Origin: Monarcha castaneiventris obscurior
Taxonomy: Eukaryota; Chordata; Aves; Passeriformes; Monarchidae
DNA length: 64,000 bases
Assembly (NCBI GenBank): GCA_026261815.1
Contig: JAMPIT010000230.1
Coordinates: 7,563,001 to 7,627,000 of the forward strand
Direction of reading: 5' to 3'
Part shown: one piece after another, positions 1 to 15,418 of the stretch
Position numbering within the stretch: position 1 is the stretch's first letter
How the letters are laid out: each line of letters begins with the position of its first letter
Notes under the pieces: model-generated
Told to the model about the DNA's origin: nothing
What the model saw: the letters and a program-made list of their open reading frames with translations, nothing else
The model's database searches: none
Made by a program: the position numbers and the translations under genes

Positions 1-3000
1 GTTCAACAAGGGCTTCCCACCTCTGCCACTCCTACAGCTCCTGCTCTTCCAGTACTGCACTAACACACCCTCTGTAGAGCCTTGCTGCTGACTGGATCAA
101 AAACTGACCCAGCCACACAACAATTCTGCAGTTTTCAAGCCCGATCAATCCCCTGGCCCAGAGAGGCAGCAATGCCACACCAGCAAGTGCCTGGGAAAAG
201 GGAGCAGCAGGAATCACTGCAGAAAGCTGGTTTACCACTGAACTGCAGCCCTAGGCTGGGCTTTCCCTACCTCCACCCTCCCAGAGTTCTTTCCATGACC
301 ACCATTCCCCACCTGGCAGCACTGGCAACTCTCACCTGGAGTTCCTCATCCTCCAAGTCTCACTCAGCACTTTGCTAGCAGTGACACGTGCAGGTCAAAT
401 CTCTGTGCCAATAACTTATATTAAAATGCCATGGCTCAATGACAGATTTTAAAGCTTGATAACTTACACATTTTGTTTATTAAAAGATGGAAGTGAAAAT
501 AAATGAAATCTGGATAGGCATACTCTCATGTTATTCATACTAGCATATATCCAAATCACCATTTATTTCTGTGCATACGTAAACTGATGATGGATGAGAT
601 GAAAAGTCTTTTTTTAAAGAATTCCTATTAAAAACTGAATTAGTGAAAAATTCCCAAATTACTAAGCCATTACACAGTCTGACTCAACTTTGATTTATAT
701 TGATTTAATGATTTTTTTTTGAGCTAAAACTAACTGGTATGTTATTATGTATTTACAGAAAACAAAGGAACTAGAAATCTAGTGGTACAAGTTAATCAAA
801 CTGTCAAAAAACCTTCTTTGCTGCATAGCATAATCCACACAGCAATCTCAAAATACATTACAGAGCATTGTATAATGCAAACAAATTTGAGCAGGTTTTA
901 TTTCATATATAAAACACTGTCACATCTAAGGCACTACAGTATTATAACAGAGTTGGAATTTTTACTTGAGATGCTGCATGTGTTTGAACTTGAGCAGAGT
1001 TCGAAAGCCCAGCACACCCTGGTTGAGCTGGGATGACCAGAACCTCAGTAAAACTTCACTGGTTACATCCACATCTTAAATGCAAAACTGCTACAGAGCA
1101 TTGCTGTGCCACAACACACTGGCAAAGGGACCAGCCAGACCTGGGTAGAAATTTCAAAAGCTCATTTTATTTGCTTTTTCCTGAGGAAGTTACATGAAAA
1201 AATTCAAACTGGATTCAAAACAGAGGGAGAGGGAGAGGGAACTCCACTGGGTCAAGCCTCACCTCAGTCACACCAATTTTACAATTTTACACCATTACAA
1301 CTCCTATTTATGCACAAACATAATTTCAACTGAAATGGAGGTGACCCAGCAAAGGGTCTGCCAGAGAGGGGAAGCAGATAGTCTTTAAATTGGTGGTTTC
1401 AAATATCTTGCTACAGTGTATGGAGGCTGCTTTTATACCCTCTCCAGTCTCATTCATGATGCTCAACGACAAAACTGCAATGGTAAGCATTGCTTGGGCC
1501 ATGAATCATAGCGTGGAGCAGTTATTCACACAGAAAATGCATGTCTTACTGATTCAACAGCCTGAACAGAGCAGACCCCTGTCCTACAAGGTAACTTAAA
1601 TTATTTGTTTAAATTAAACATGACCCTCAAGGCAGTGAGCTTGCTTATAGATTTCAGACTCAAGCACAGGCCCTGGTTTCAAGTGCCATTGAAATCCGTG
1701 GAAAGATTCAGAAACACTTCCAAAGACTTCGCATTGAGCTCATGGAATGCTGGATCCCATCTGAGCCTCCTCATTACCACCAGCAGTCTCGGGGGCAGAA
1801 AAGCAGAAAGAAGGGACTACAGAGGACTCCAATTACAGAGCACAGCTTCAGGGCCCAGCAACCGGTCAGCCAGGCTATGAAACACCAAGCGTTTGACCTC
1901 TTTTTCGTTAAAGAATTAGGTATTTCTGCAATCCTTACTTGGAATTACTAAGGACAGGAAGGATAATGCCATCTCATTTCAAGCCCTTTGGCACACAATG
2001 TCAAAACACAGACTAATTCTACCTACCACACAACTCTAATTCCACTTCCAAAATTCACCTCCACAGAAGCTGTGCAAATCTTATCTCTCTCTAAAGTCAG
2101 TGATGACTGACATCATCAGATCACAGGAAACCTTATCCCAAAATCAATAAAATACACACAAAAAATCTGTGAATACTAAATTGTGTCTATGGATAAAGAC
2201 ACAATCGCAATCTTTTAAGATTATATAATATATTTAACATTGTTGCACTCTCACTTTAAAGAAGTCTACACATCAAAGTGGAAGGTACCATCCTAGCTAC
2301 ATATTTTGTTGTTAAAATTATCTAATCCTCCTACAATAGTATCACCCAGAGACCTCAACTGACACGCTGCATTCTGTATCTTCTGCAGCAAAAGGCAGGC
2401 AGAACGGAAAATAACAAAACATGGAAATGTGTTGCTAGGGTAAGACGTCATGGAAACCAAATGCATTGCACTTAAATAGTGTGCCATTCTGTATGTGCTT
2501 TAACACAGAAATACTTCATTTTCTCCAAAGTTTAATAATTTGCCTTTGGTGGATTTAGATTTGATTTTTTTTTATAGCACACCTGAGTTTAAATTCAAGA
2601 TGTGTTAACCAAATATTGTGTTAACCGAATCTCTACCACTCAATAAGGATGATGGGATAGTAGAGACCCAATTTGGGCAGAATTTTTCTGCTAGAGTCTT
2701 GCAGAATCCTAATCCAAAATGCTACGAGAATTATCAGTTCCGATCAGATGCATCTCTCTTCTCTCATCCTCTCAGTTTCTGAAGCCCCAAGGACACTCTG
2801 AAGGAGAACAAATGAAAACGAAAATTTAGCTGCTGTTCAGAGCCTCAGGGGACTTTTCTATTGATGTCTCTGGAGAGTAGGGAGCTAAGGTGGGAAAAAG
2901 TTTTCAAGAGAGAATTTTCCAGCAACGCTGTGCCTGAAATGGTCTTCTCTCTGTTAAAAAAAATCCATTAAAGGTTCAAAAAAACTTCCAGTCTTTCAAA

Positions 3001-3374
3001 GATTACATTCCCTCTGCACACTTGAAATTACAGTATCATGGGTTTCTAAACAGTAAGCCACTGTTTGCTAGCTACAGCAACAGAATGTAAAAAAGGCACA
3101 TTGCCACTTTGTAAGAGCACATCCCACTATGAAGCCACATATCCAGTACACAGTATTTTCAGGATGCTTGCCCATTTTGAAACCAATGCACAAAATGAAG
3201 TTAAATGACCTTAGAATACCTGAACACAGTCTCCAGAATGTCATGCTGTCACTTCCCAGCTAGGGAGCTGTATTTTTAACATCTACTAAATACATTTCAT
3301 CATTGCTAAAATGCAAAGACACTGTGTACAGCATTATCACATAGTGTGATCACTACCATATTTTCCTCTTGTCA

Positions 3375-3428
3375 TAATAATAATAACAATAATAATAATT
3401 ATTACTATTATAGTAATCATCATCATAA
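3375..3428. repeat. (AAT)n/(ATC)n imperfect triplet repeat
   Basis: CATAATAATAATAACAATAATAATAATTATTACTATTATAG then ATCATCATCATAAT. It includes a small inverted repeat (AATAATAAT...ATTATTA) and lies in DIP2C intron 1. Confidence 0.85.
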
Positions 3429-6400
3429 TGCAAGTGATTCTGCTAGTTAGAATTTGAATGGCAGACACTTCACATTGTCAAAAAGATCCCTTTTCCTCCA
3501 CCTGCTGCTATCTGATGAAGCAGCAAAAGTACCATCGTGATGTAACCTAAAGCTTCCCTCTAAGATTCGGGCTTTGATTAGGAAAAAGAAGTTGGGCTGT
3601 GTTAAAACTCATTTCCATGCATTTCCCAACAGGCCTTTTACTTTGCCTGAATACTGGGTAAAACTGTCCTTGTACAGAATGTGTATCTTTTGAAAAACAA
3701 ACATCTTCTAGACAGGACATGATACTACTTCAAAGCACACCATAAGAATCAACAGATTTGCATGTGGCTTTGGGAACAGGATAAGGTCTCCCCCACAGCC
3801 CCAGACCTGCAGCTTGCAGAATTATAAGCATTAGGAGAGCAGGAAGTAGGACTGAAAAGGATTTCATGGTAAGTCCTTCATTAGTCCTGGCAGCATCTGA
3901 GAATTGGTCTGAACAGTGAGCAAGTTTCTTCCCTGTATTTGTATGTATTTATATGGCTTAAATATATCCAAGCGTGGCATTTCCATGATCTCTTCTAATC
4001 AAGCTCATTTTGGAAAATATCCAAAACAGGAGTGGAAAAAAATGAGCAGGAGTTAGAGCACACCACAAGACAACTACAGTCCAACCCAGAAGGCAAAAAC
4101 TCTTTTTATTTGAAGACTGAAAGATTTTCCTTTGGAACCATTTCCAGATATTGTCACCTTTTTAAATGGGAAGATGACTGCAAGTCTGACAACTATCAGA
4201 ATAGCAGCATTCCTGCAGCATCCAAAAGCTACAAAGGGCAGTCTTTGATCCCGTTAATATGGAAATGAGGGCACAGAGAGTGCTTTCTTTAAAGAAAAAC
4301 AGCTGTATCAATAAAAGCTATTTGTGAAAGCGATGAAAAATTTTCTCAACTAAATTATATTTAAGTTCTTTAAGCTGAAAATGCTGAAAACCCTTTATTT
4401 TAAGAGATACTGCAGAATCCTCCTTTTGATGAGCGATCATGTACAGCCATGGAAGTGGTTTGCCCACATTTTCCATGTGCCAGCCTCACACAGAGTACTG
4501 CCAGATCTCCTGGGGGAGATCTCTGACTAACATCACATGAAAGCAGAATAGCTCATGTGAAAGATATGCAGGATCTAACTTCAGTGGGGAAAATCAGTGA
4601 GGAAAAAAGGGTACAACTTACCTTTACTGGCAAAAGTTGGGAAGAAGGACTCTTCAGGTTAAAGCCTGGCAGTAAATATAAAGTAGCATTTGCTTTCTTA
4701 CCAAATGATGCCCAGGGAGATTTCTAAGCAGTTCCTCCATTCTGCACAGCTGTGGCCTTGCTCTGTTCCTGAGAAGAGCGTTCCCAGCACCAGAGTGGCT
4801 CTGTGCAGGGTACCAGATGAAAATAAGAGGAACATGGGAGAAGGAGGGATGCCAGCTCACTGCCAGCACTGGCTGGACCCTGTGAAAAAGGCTATGATGG
4901 GAAGAGCCAGGCACATTATGCAGAGCAAATCCATGGCTCTGGAAGACAGCCTCCAAGCTGATGGGACAGCAGAGGATCTGGCAACCAACAAGCACTCACA
5001 GGGTACCAGGTCAGTAAGGAAATCAGTCCTTGATTTTAGTTTCTGTTCCCACTGCAGACCCACCCCTCTGCTGCCCGTTTGCTCTGGGCCCTTCAGAGCA
5101 GGAGCCGGTACTTGTGCAGCCCTTGCACAACAGCACCCTGACTGTAGCTGCTCTCCACACCTCACTGCAGCAGTGATGAATTAGCCTCTGTCAAGTTCAA
5201 CAGACGATAATGAAGTAAAAAGAAGAAAGTCAGAACGCTCTGATATTAGAATTAGGTAATTTTTTAGGTAGCAATAGCAAGGCCCTTGTTACTAGCAAGG
5301 ATCTAGAGCATCCCTTCAATAGCTTGTCTTTGTTTAAAGCTTTGTTTCCTGGAAGTGAGAAAGTAACAAAGAAAAGGCCATAAATAATTGTTCAAGACAT
5401 TAACTCTTTTCTCCCCTGCAGCTTTTAAAAGCAGTACAAGCTATAAACGACCCTATAAACAGATCTTGAGCTTCCTGTGACAACTGCAGCGTCAAGCAAA
5501 ACCTGGCACTGTGCAACAGTATTAAGTTTTCCACTCCTGTTTTGAATATGGATACAGTTTCAGACTCCTGTAGAGCCTATTTAACAAGTTTTCTCTTTTA
5601 TTAGGTCTCTGTTGCAATTATCTTTATATTGCTCTTATTTATTGTACAATAGTGTGTTGTGTTGTTCACGTGCTTTTGGGGCACACAGTGTATGAAATAC
5701 CGCTCTATGCAACACAGGATTTCCATTTGCTTTTGCAATTGTAGACAGCAAATACTATCAAGCTACAACACTATTCAGAAGCTGTACACCTCCTTCCACA
5801 GACAGTGTAACAGACACAAGTTTATAGCACGTTAACTATAAATTTACTTTTATTCTACTTAACATTTCCTTTCTCTATACAAATGATTCTGCACTCATAA
5901 TTAATTGACCATATGTATTTATGCAGCATGTACACACATCATACCCACCACCACTTCAATGATTACTGCTAAAAATCCATGGTATTAAAAAAACTAGTCA
6001 CACTTTACATAAAAAGAGAGGAGCTATGTACTCCTTAACAAACAGTAAGGTCACAATCTCCATCTGGCCAAAAAGCATGTCATAACAAAAAGGAACAGCT
6101 GGAACTTGTACTGCAGAGTTCTGCACTGCCTTTATTTTTCTATATATGTATTTAGCACTTTCCAAAATCATCTTAGCAGGACTTTTTAGGACTAATAACA
6201 TCATCAGTTATATCAAAGACATATTACTTAACTACTTCTATTGCATATTTCAAGTGCTTTTATGGTACCTTTAAGTATGATTTTATTCACATCACTCAAT
6301 CTGCCTACTAATAGCCACTCATTAGGAGTTGTTAAGCTACTTATCAGCCAAGGCACAAGCTACCCACTGACACAGTTCCAGTCCTCTCTTACAGAGAAGG

Positions 6401-9400
6401 CCATGCCAGCAACCAGGCAGCCAGTCCAGGGAAGGACAGTTTTTTATAGCTCTAGTAATTTTAAGAAAAAAAAAACAAACAGAAAAACAGATTTTCAAGG
6501 CTTTGTCTTCATGCTCAGTAGCAGACATTTACTGCAACTGATGTTTAGAGACTGAGATCTGTAAAATGTTCATAATACTTCCTTAAGTCTCCTCTGCAGT
6601 CTAAACCCTGGAGTAAAAATACAGAATGAGCAAGTAGAGAGAGACATACCAGTGCTGTTAATGTATTCATCCTCACAAACAAATGCATTATAATTCTGTC
6701 TGTATAAGGCAGCACGAAAAACACCTCTAGAATGATAATCCATTCAGTGATACTCTCACATTGATATGCTTCTGTGATTTTGACATTTTTAGTTGATTAA
6801 AAATTGATAGTAAAACAAGTAAGCATTTGCTCTGAGTGTCCAAGTGTCGAAGAAATTGACATTTTGTTAAATGAACACTCACTTTTCTAGAATATTCAGT
6901 TGAGATTTAGTAACACTCATATTCTAGCATAAGCAAATGCTCTTGCATTTGAACAACACTGGTGCTGTACACATTACAGGGCACACAGAGCCCTGCATGC
7001 AGCAGTGAACCTGGCAAGGATGGAATCACACCCATTCCTCTGCTGATACCCACCCCACCACTGGGACTAAAACCAGGCTCCAAGGGAACAGGTGAAACCC
7101 CTGCCTTGACTTTGTCTGAGCTAAGACTCACTCAGAAGTTTCAGCTGGGGAAAATGTGGTCTGTAAATTTGGTCTTGAAGGGATACAGAGTATATTTACA
7201 TCAATCCATATTATTTGTGACTGAGACTTGCACGCACCAAAACCAAGGATGCTCCCAACAAGAATAATAAAAGAAAAATAGGTCAGCCTCCACTGCACAG
7301 ATTTTGAAAGCTTCACGTTGAGCTATCACACAAAGAGTAAGAAAAGAGAAACCACATCATTTCCTCACATTTCCAGAGGTAATATCTAGGAATATGACAA
7401 TTTGATGTCTGATTTTGTTTCACACTAGACAAAATCAGCATCTTCTTAAGCTTCCTGTTGATACGAGGTATTTACAATATTGGATCACCTTTAGTCTCCA
7501 TTTCTCAAGTCATCAGACCATAATACTTTTGGAGTAAGATTGAAAACAGACATTGATGTTCAATCTGCTTAGAAGTGGTTTGCAGTAAGTTACCATTTGT
7601 CTATAATATCAATTTGTGTCCAACAGACCTGGATTAAAAGTATAAATATGACATAATTTAAAAATACAATTAAAATTTCCCCCTACTTCTCAATAATTCT
7701 AACAAAATCCACAAATGTGAACAGATATACTATCTGAAGGTCAAACAGCTTTCTAAGCCAACAGTCATAGAAGTCATAGAAGGCTTCTAAAATCAATAAG
7801 ACACATAAAACTGATTGCAACCTTATAAAAAGCCTCAAATCTTTTCGCCTGGGTGACACAAATATAGCATTTCACGCTGTAAGCAATTTCCTGGCAATGT
7901 AGGCCAGTTTACCTTTGCTCTGTGAAGGGGTTTTTTGCATCTCTAGACTACGAGTAACTGCAGTGGTTATTTAGGGAGCAGACAACTCCATAAGGCACAG
8001 TGCAAGACCAAGAATAGCAGCTCTTTGCGGCTAAGACGCGGTGTCACACATGGGTCACCCCACACCTTGTGGGCAAACAGCCTGGCTTTGCTTTGAGGAT
8101 GGCATGATTTGTCTCCAAGGAAAAAGGATGCAGGGAAAAATAACTTAACAGAAGTGAGGGGGTTGTAGTAGCTGATGTAAACATTCCATCTCAAACCCTG
8201 GCTCCCCAGTCAACCATTTCCAAAGACCTCACCAACACTCCAGATAAGATGACAAACAACTGTAGGTGTTCCAAGCTCTCTGCGCCCAACTGCCCCCCAT
8301 GTAGCCAATCGTGCTACTGCAGCAGCAGGTTTTCACGAGAACAGTCACGTGAAATCCATGAAAAACGGCCTAGGTGTGATGTCAGGACACCCTCATGCCT
8401 TCAGCAAAGCCCTGTTCATGCTCAGAGGTGCAGTCATGCATCCGAGGGATCAGACCCTTCTGACTACTCTCAGCCAGGTGACTGCAAAACCCTCAGGCAC
8501 CTTTTATATTCAGTTTGCAGAGCCTACACTATGTCCAAAAATGTTCAAATCATATTAAGCTTGTAGGTTGTTTTTGAAGACGAAACTGATAAAATGGGCA
8601 TGTGTGCTGTTAAAAATTTTAATAACATGATTTTTTTTTAATATAAACAAGTAAATTCACACTTTCCACAAGTCAATCATCTTTGACTAAAAAGGACTCA
8701 GAGGAAATACCAAATAATGCCAACTAATCCCAAATCATTCCTTTAAACCTTGCAGTTACAACATGAGTGAGCAGATGCAGAAGGTATTGAAATTCTCCCA
8801 CTGTTGCCAGGGGTGCAGGCAGAATGCTCTTCAATGAATTGAAGAATATCTTTGATAGTTTCTGCATCAAAACAATGCCAGTTAGAACACTGCCATTTAA
8901 ACCTGTGGCTGTCAGCAGAGCTGGGACACAGCTAAATTTACTCTGTGGATATGCCCTACACTGTAATCTATAGAGGAAGGGAAAATACTAACATAGAAGG
9001 TAGAAGGTGTATCTGTAACACTGTTATGATTTTGGAGATGTGCTGAAATAGGAAGGATGATATGAAATATTGTCACAGCATATCTTTATAGAGAATCCAA
9101 AGGAAGATAATGCTGCCCAGAACTAGTGCAGAAAACATGAATGTTAATAAGAATTTTTTTCCATCTTTATTTCTGTCCTGATACTGTGTGACACTGTTTT
9201 CTGCAACACAATGCATTATTTCACACAAGAAAAGAAACACTGTCCACTGAAGATTAATATGTGGTAAGAACATTCCTTTGCAAGACGTAAGTGATTTAAT
9301 AATGAGATTTGGGGTTATGTCATCTGTCCATATTGTTTCTATGGCCTTTATGGCAAATTAATTAACTTACATTTTCAGCATCACAGCCAGGCCAACAATT

Positions 9401-12400
9401 TTCATTCCAGGATGATATGCACACAGGATGAGCTAAGAATTAATAAGAAACACTAAACAAGTATCAGGATACACACTGTTCTTAACAGCGACACTGCTTC
9501 AATGGTATTTTTTAATGCTGCATTATTTTTGTACACATGGAAGAAATTTTTGCCAGTTCATGCAAGTAGATGTGGCACAAGGATAGTCACTGATGTGGCA
9601 TGATACCACCAAAATGCTTGAGAGGCAACCCCACCTATCTAGGGCTGGAACAGCACAAGAAAATTCAGGGATATACTTAGGGGCTGCTTAGTTTGTCACT
9701 CAACCAAAATCAAAACACATGCAAATTCTTGGCAGAACATGGTCAATTATTAACTTTATTTATCATTTTACAAAGTAAACTGTAACAATTCATAAAAACA
9801 AATATCCAGAACATTGAAACCACACATTAATAACAATAAAACCCCAAAACTGCAGATCACAGAATTAGACTCCATTAGGCACATTGTTGCACTAAGTGGC
9901 ACCCATTTAGAAGAAGCAACAGAGCCAAAAAAACCAGTCTTCTACACAGACATCCAACATGAGCAAATGGAGCTAGATTAATACAGCAAATTCATACAAA
10001 TTCAGGACAAGAATAGAAATCAGGCACTGTTGTTTGTTTTTAATTTTGCTAAGACAGAAAATACTATGTCTGCTAAAATGTTTTGATTAAGAAAAAAGCA
10101 TCCATATTTAGGACAACTTTTATTTTATTTATTACAAATACTGTCCTTCTTACAGGTTAACATAAGCTCATAATGGAGCATTTTCTTAAATCATGTCACA
10201 GTCAAAGGAAAGAAGAAATGGTGTGTGGGAATACCAATACCATCTTTCGCAGATTACCTGACATAACTGGACTTCCAAAGCTGCCTTTGCCCCTTCCCTT
10301 TTCGGTCTTACTGAAAATACAGCAAAAATAAAAATGCTAGCCCGAGTAGTTTCAGGTATTACAAATTCTCCTTGACACCACTAGCTGGAGTCTACTTACT
10401 CTGAAGCACAGTGACAGTCAACCTCACTTCTTTTAAGATGGGACACACACTAAGACTGAAGAATGCATCAGTGTAATGAGCGAGAAATATTTTACATATC
10501 CACAAATGCTAACATTATTACTTCTTAGATTAAAAGACTGTAACAAAAAATCTCTTAAATATGGAATTACTGCATCTTTTTATGACAGTCATTACTGTCA
10601 TTTACTGATAACTCTGGTTATTATTTTGTTTTAAACAGCTGTAAATAAGACTTCATACCTTCTTGATAGCAGCTTACATTGTTAGTCACATATCTGAGTC
10701 AATTCCTTCCCCCTGAGCATAACTTTATCCTCTGAGAGGTAAGTATACAAGAATATGGTCTGAAGGGACTTATTTAATGTATTTTCATAGATGTGACAAG
10801 GAAATAAAAATCAAGAAGAAGAGACAGCCTTTTTTAATCAGTTTTTCCATATTCCCATGACTTTGGAAATACACTCAAAACAAATGTGAAATTCTAAAAA
10901 AGGACCCACTGAAGTCACAAACAGCCTGATCCAACTTGCTTTTGGTTCTGCAATCTCCATTGCTTAAAATTTACAAGATTTTATTGAAATGGGTCATCTG
11001 CAGATGCTTCTAAGAAAGACATCCTGGGTTAAACCTGAAGTTTTAACATTATGAGGCAATCAAAAGCAATAGTTCTGAAACTGCATGGTGGATCCAATGA
11101 TGACACCAGTTCACAGGAAAAAGAAAAAAAAAAAAGGGGAAAAAAAAATTTGACCAAAATACAGGATGTCAAAACTAAGAAAAAGTGTTTATTAGCATCT
11201 CTGATTAAAACCAGATGCTTTCAACTCAGAAACTATTTTTCTGTCAGTTCTATTTTCTTCTTCCTGCTTCTCACTAATGACTTCTCTTCATAAGGAAGCC
11301 AAGCAGCCACCTTCATGCCAGGTCACCAACTACAGGCTCATAAACTCTGCACTGGCACCACACAGCACCCAGCAGAAGCTGCAGTAATCCTTTGTGTGAT
11401 GCTCCCTCTTCTTATCCCAAAAAAAAGTGTGAATGCGAACACCTAAAACCTTCACATCTCAAGGCAAGGTTATTTTATCATGTCTTATCCATCTGTTAAA
11501 CAGATAATTTCTAGGAAATGTGAGTGCTCTATTTAGTTACCCCTTGGGAACAAAGCAAGGCAAATGGGGCTGCTGTAGGACAGTACTCAGGCTGCCTTGC
11601 ATTCTTCCATTGACTTGCATTTCTCTGCAATGAGCTTCGGTTTTGAGGCTGCTGTCATGTTGTCTGCTCAAAAACAAAGGTTTTCTTCGTGGCTGAGATA
11701 CCCAAGAAACACAACTGAGCCAGGGCACAGCACAAGCACAGCCCCACGTTTCTGTTTGGCAGCTGTGCTCTCACTGACACAGTTCTGGCCCACGACAGCC
11801 AGCACTGTCCCAGATAATGAATGCCCAGGCAGGGGAGCAGCACGAATCACACACTGTTCACACATTTTGGGTATGACCAAATGCTGAGAGAAGGTTCAGA
11901 CACCACATGTGAGCCAGGCGGGGCCACCCAACTACAGCACCTGAGACCCATCCCTGGCCTGGGGTGATTCTCAAGGGCAGTCCTGACAAATGAGGGCTTA
12001 GGGTTTCAGGTGCTACTTTTACAACTTACACACACACAAATACACAAATTCTGTGTAGGAAAGACAACAGATTGATTGAACTCTTATTTCACATCTCAAA
12101 TCTTAACTATGAGAAATTGTGGAGAAAGTGGTCTAAAGAATTGTTTAGGTGTATATTGCACATATAATGCCAGCCTGAGCTCTGCAATAGAAATCAAATG
12201 CTGTTTGTGTAAACTGATGCCTGATTTTCAGTTTCTAATTACTCATAGTTGGCTGATGTGGACATCTCATTGGCTGCCTCCAGGGTCTGAACTATCCTTC
12301 ATCCTCTTCACTATACTCTAGACTCAGATGAGGTTTTTTTATTAACAGAAAAAAATCTAAAAAGTTACAAACACTAGATGTTTCTGAGCCATGAAAAAAC

Positions 12401-15388
12401 ACGTGATAAAATACCACAATTAAACCTTGAAAATAAAGCTTTTTTTTCAGTATTATACCCAACATGAAAAAATAACCCCTAAAATTATTTTTACACTAGA
12501 GACAGACTTTAAAATCCCTGAGGAACAGAGTGGGAAAGTCAAATAAGTATTTTGGAACACCAACCCGAACATTTCCAATCCTGTTACATCTTTTTTTGGA
12601 AAAGTTTAATTGCAGAGACATGGTCTCATTCTCACTGGGATCCAGCTGCCACTGTTTCCCTCTGACTGCAGCCACGAAAGCCACAGCAAACGTGGCAGGA
12701 GTGAATGAGTGCTAGCAGGTCCTTCAATTCACAGTCCAGCATAAAAATCACAGTATTAATGAATGTGCAGAACTAAGCACTGGTGCAGTTGGGTACCAGA
12801 CATCCTCAGCCGTCTCAGCTCCACCCACAAGCACAGGGACAGTGCAGAGGCTGGGGCAATGCCACCTGAGGGAATCCCACTGAACAACACAGTCTGGCTG
12901 AAGGCAAACCAAGCCCTGGTGCTGAAGAACAGATGCTTGCTGCTTCACTGATGAAATGTTCCAATATTGCATTTTTCCCGTCGTCCACTGGACACTCTTA
13001 CTGTTTTTCCTTCATTGCCTGTGCCAGATATAAAAAAAGGGCAGGAGGGAATAAGAAGAAACATGTGTTTCCAAGACTGCAGTTCCTGCCTATTAAAAGA
13101 ACATTTTTAAAAAGTTATAGTGACATCCAGAATACTATTTATCCAGCTTTAAAAGTGGAAGCATTTAGTCCAGTAGAAGAAAAAAATTTAAAGGACCATC
13201 AAGCTTATTCCTTCTTTAGGACTCCTCTTGCAGTGTACAATATGACAGTATTATAATCAGGTATTGTCTAGATGATTTTATAAATGAACAAATTTATTCC
13301 AGATGTGAAAGTCTTTGAGGCTAAAGAACTCAATAACACGTCAATACTGGAAAGATTGTGGGGATTAAAAATAGCAGCAGAAGGAGGTTTTGTGTTCACT
13401 TCAGTTCTACTGGAACAAAAAAAGCTGAACACAGTGTAGTCTCCCGAAATGGCTGAGATGTCTTGTATAGTCTTTCTCATACAGAATCCCTTAAATCAAC
13501 AGTTGAACTCTGTTAGGATCATCCAGGTATCCTTTCTTTTTACAGCCCCTTTTGGATGTTTTCTTCTTCTAGTTCCAGTTCTGCAGTCCATCCCTGGACA
13601 ACAGAGTCCTTAATCGTGTATATGCCCACTTATAATCGTGTTTCAGCTCTAACTGGTTTCAGTATGACTTAAACCCATAAAAAAGAACTATGTCCCATAC
13701 AACTGTTTGTACCTACACATTTCCATAAGCAAACAAAATAATCCACAGTTGCACTACTTTATAACACTATTCCGATAAAAATTTCTTCTATATGAATGTC
13801 ACACTGCAATTTCCAGTCCAGTCAGTTTTTCACAGGACAATCCACAATAAAATGCCCCACAGCTTTTTATATTAGACTGTAGAGAAAAATGTAACACTTG
13901 CTCTTGGCTTTAAGTGGTAGCACAGTGGTCCCAGAATAGCAATTCCATTTCTGGAAGCACAATGGTGTCCAACCTCAATGTACTATGTTGCATCAACCTC
14001 AGGTTTGTCAATAATACACAGCTTCATGTCTGAATCTAATACTTTTTTAAGAACCCATATACAGTATTAGTTTCCCAAACATAAGAGCCTGTTCTAAGCC
14101 TGAAGATGAATATCCACTGGAGAACTACCACCTGGAAACAAAGTACAGTTTTTTCCTGCAGGACAGGAAAGAATGGCATCTAAAAAGAACTGTAGTTTAT
14201 CCACAAGACATTAGACCCAACGTACAAAATACAAGGAGAACTTTTTCATGTCTGTGTGTGATCAGCAGATCTCTGAATTTCTTATGACCTGAAAGAAAAA
14301 CTCAAACAAAACAGCTATCAACTTATGAATCCTTAAGATACCACAGGAAAAAAGAAAGGGGGGGTGGGTAATCACTGCTCAATGTCTTGAGCTACTGGTA
14401 TATATTATTTATATTCTGGAGCACTTAATGACATGTTGGTTGGGGAGTTAACTTTAAGGGCACATACTCATCTAGAGATGTTTCGGGAGAACTGGTCATG
14501 GACATCAGCAAATTTAGCTGCTGTCAGACATGAACCCACTGCAGCTTTGCTGCCTGCCCTGCTGAGGCTCTGAGAAGGGCACAGCACTGCTTCTACCACT
14601 GATGGGAGGTCTGAGCATGCAGCTCCAGCCACCAGCCCAAGGACAAAGGAAGGACTGGCTCAGAAGCAGCATCCACCTCTGCCTCAAGCTGCTGGGCAAG
14701 TCTTTGAGCCAGCTTTGGATTTCAAAGCTCTTTTGCTTCCAACCCAAAACTTTTTGTATGTCTGTGTCCCTGTCTGCCAAATGGATCTTCCCTCTCTCAT
14801 TAGTTTCCCAACCAATTATATGGGTCTGAATTTGCTCCAGTTCAGTGAGACCCAGAGCCCCTACACATCTCCAGACACTGCGAATGGAAAGGCACAACAT
14901 ACTAAAGTAAACCTCAAGATATATACAATAGAGTTTTACTTTATTGACTACGTAGTTTGAGGTACCAAAGGTCATAATGGTTAATTGTTCCAAGCCAAAA
15001 GACATTGCTGCAAATTCAGCAACAGCAGCTTGTAATTCATTTCATGTGACTGAACAGAAACATAGACATCACAAAACCAACTGTAATAAAGATATCTTCT
15101 AAGTCTAACAATAAAAGCAACGGTGACTCCTTTGAAAGGGTGTGAGTCAGTATAAAAGCCAAAACACTACTGAGAAGCAATAAATATAATGGGATTAAAA
15201 TTATCTTCTTGCACCAGACAGCTGACTGAGCATCAAGAAACCCCACATACCCTGGTGTGATTTAGAAGGCCTCCTAGTGACAGTGATCTGTCCCTTGTCC
15301 TTCTTGACCTCAGCTGCTATTTAAGGAATTGGGAGCATGGTGGGGAAGGGGCTTGCACATCTGAGCCACAAAGCTGCGGAAAAATCCG

Positions 15389-15418
15389 TGACTCAGAGCG
15401 GGGTAACTTGCGCATGCC
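15389..15418 (+). promoter_or_regulatory. AP-1 site next to NRF1-like motif in intron 1
   Basis: A perfect TGACTCA (15389-15395) lies 12 bp from TTGCGCATGCC (15408-15418), which matches the core of the NRF1 palindrome. CpG-containing motifs are rare in this intron, so the pair stands out slightly. Motif evidence only. Confidence 0.2.

Noticed and set aside
4690..5184. 164-codon plus-strand frame, among the longest outside the island
   Set aside because: No domain or conserved motif is seen, the frame on the opposite strand is also open, and one such frame is expected in 64 kb of six-frame sequence.
14514..15005. 163-codon minus-strand frame in intron 1
   Set aside because: No recognisable domain, no splice context and irregular composition; most likely chance.
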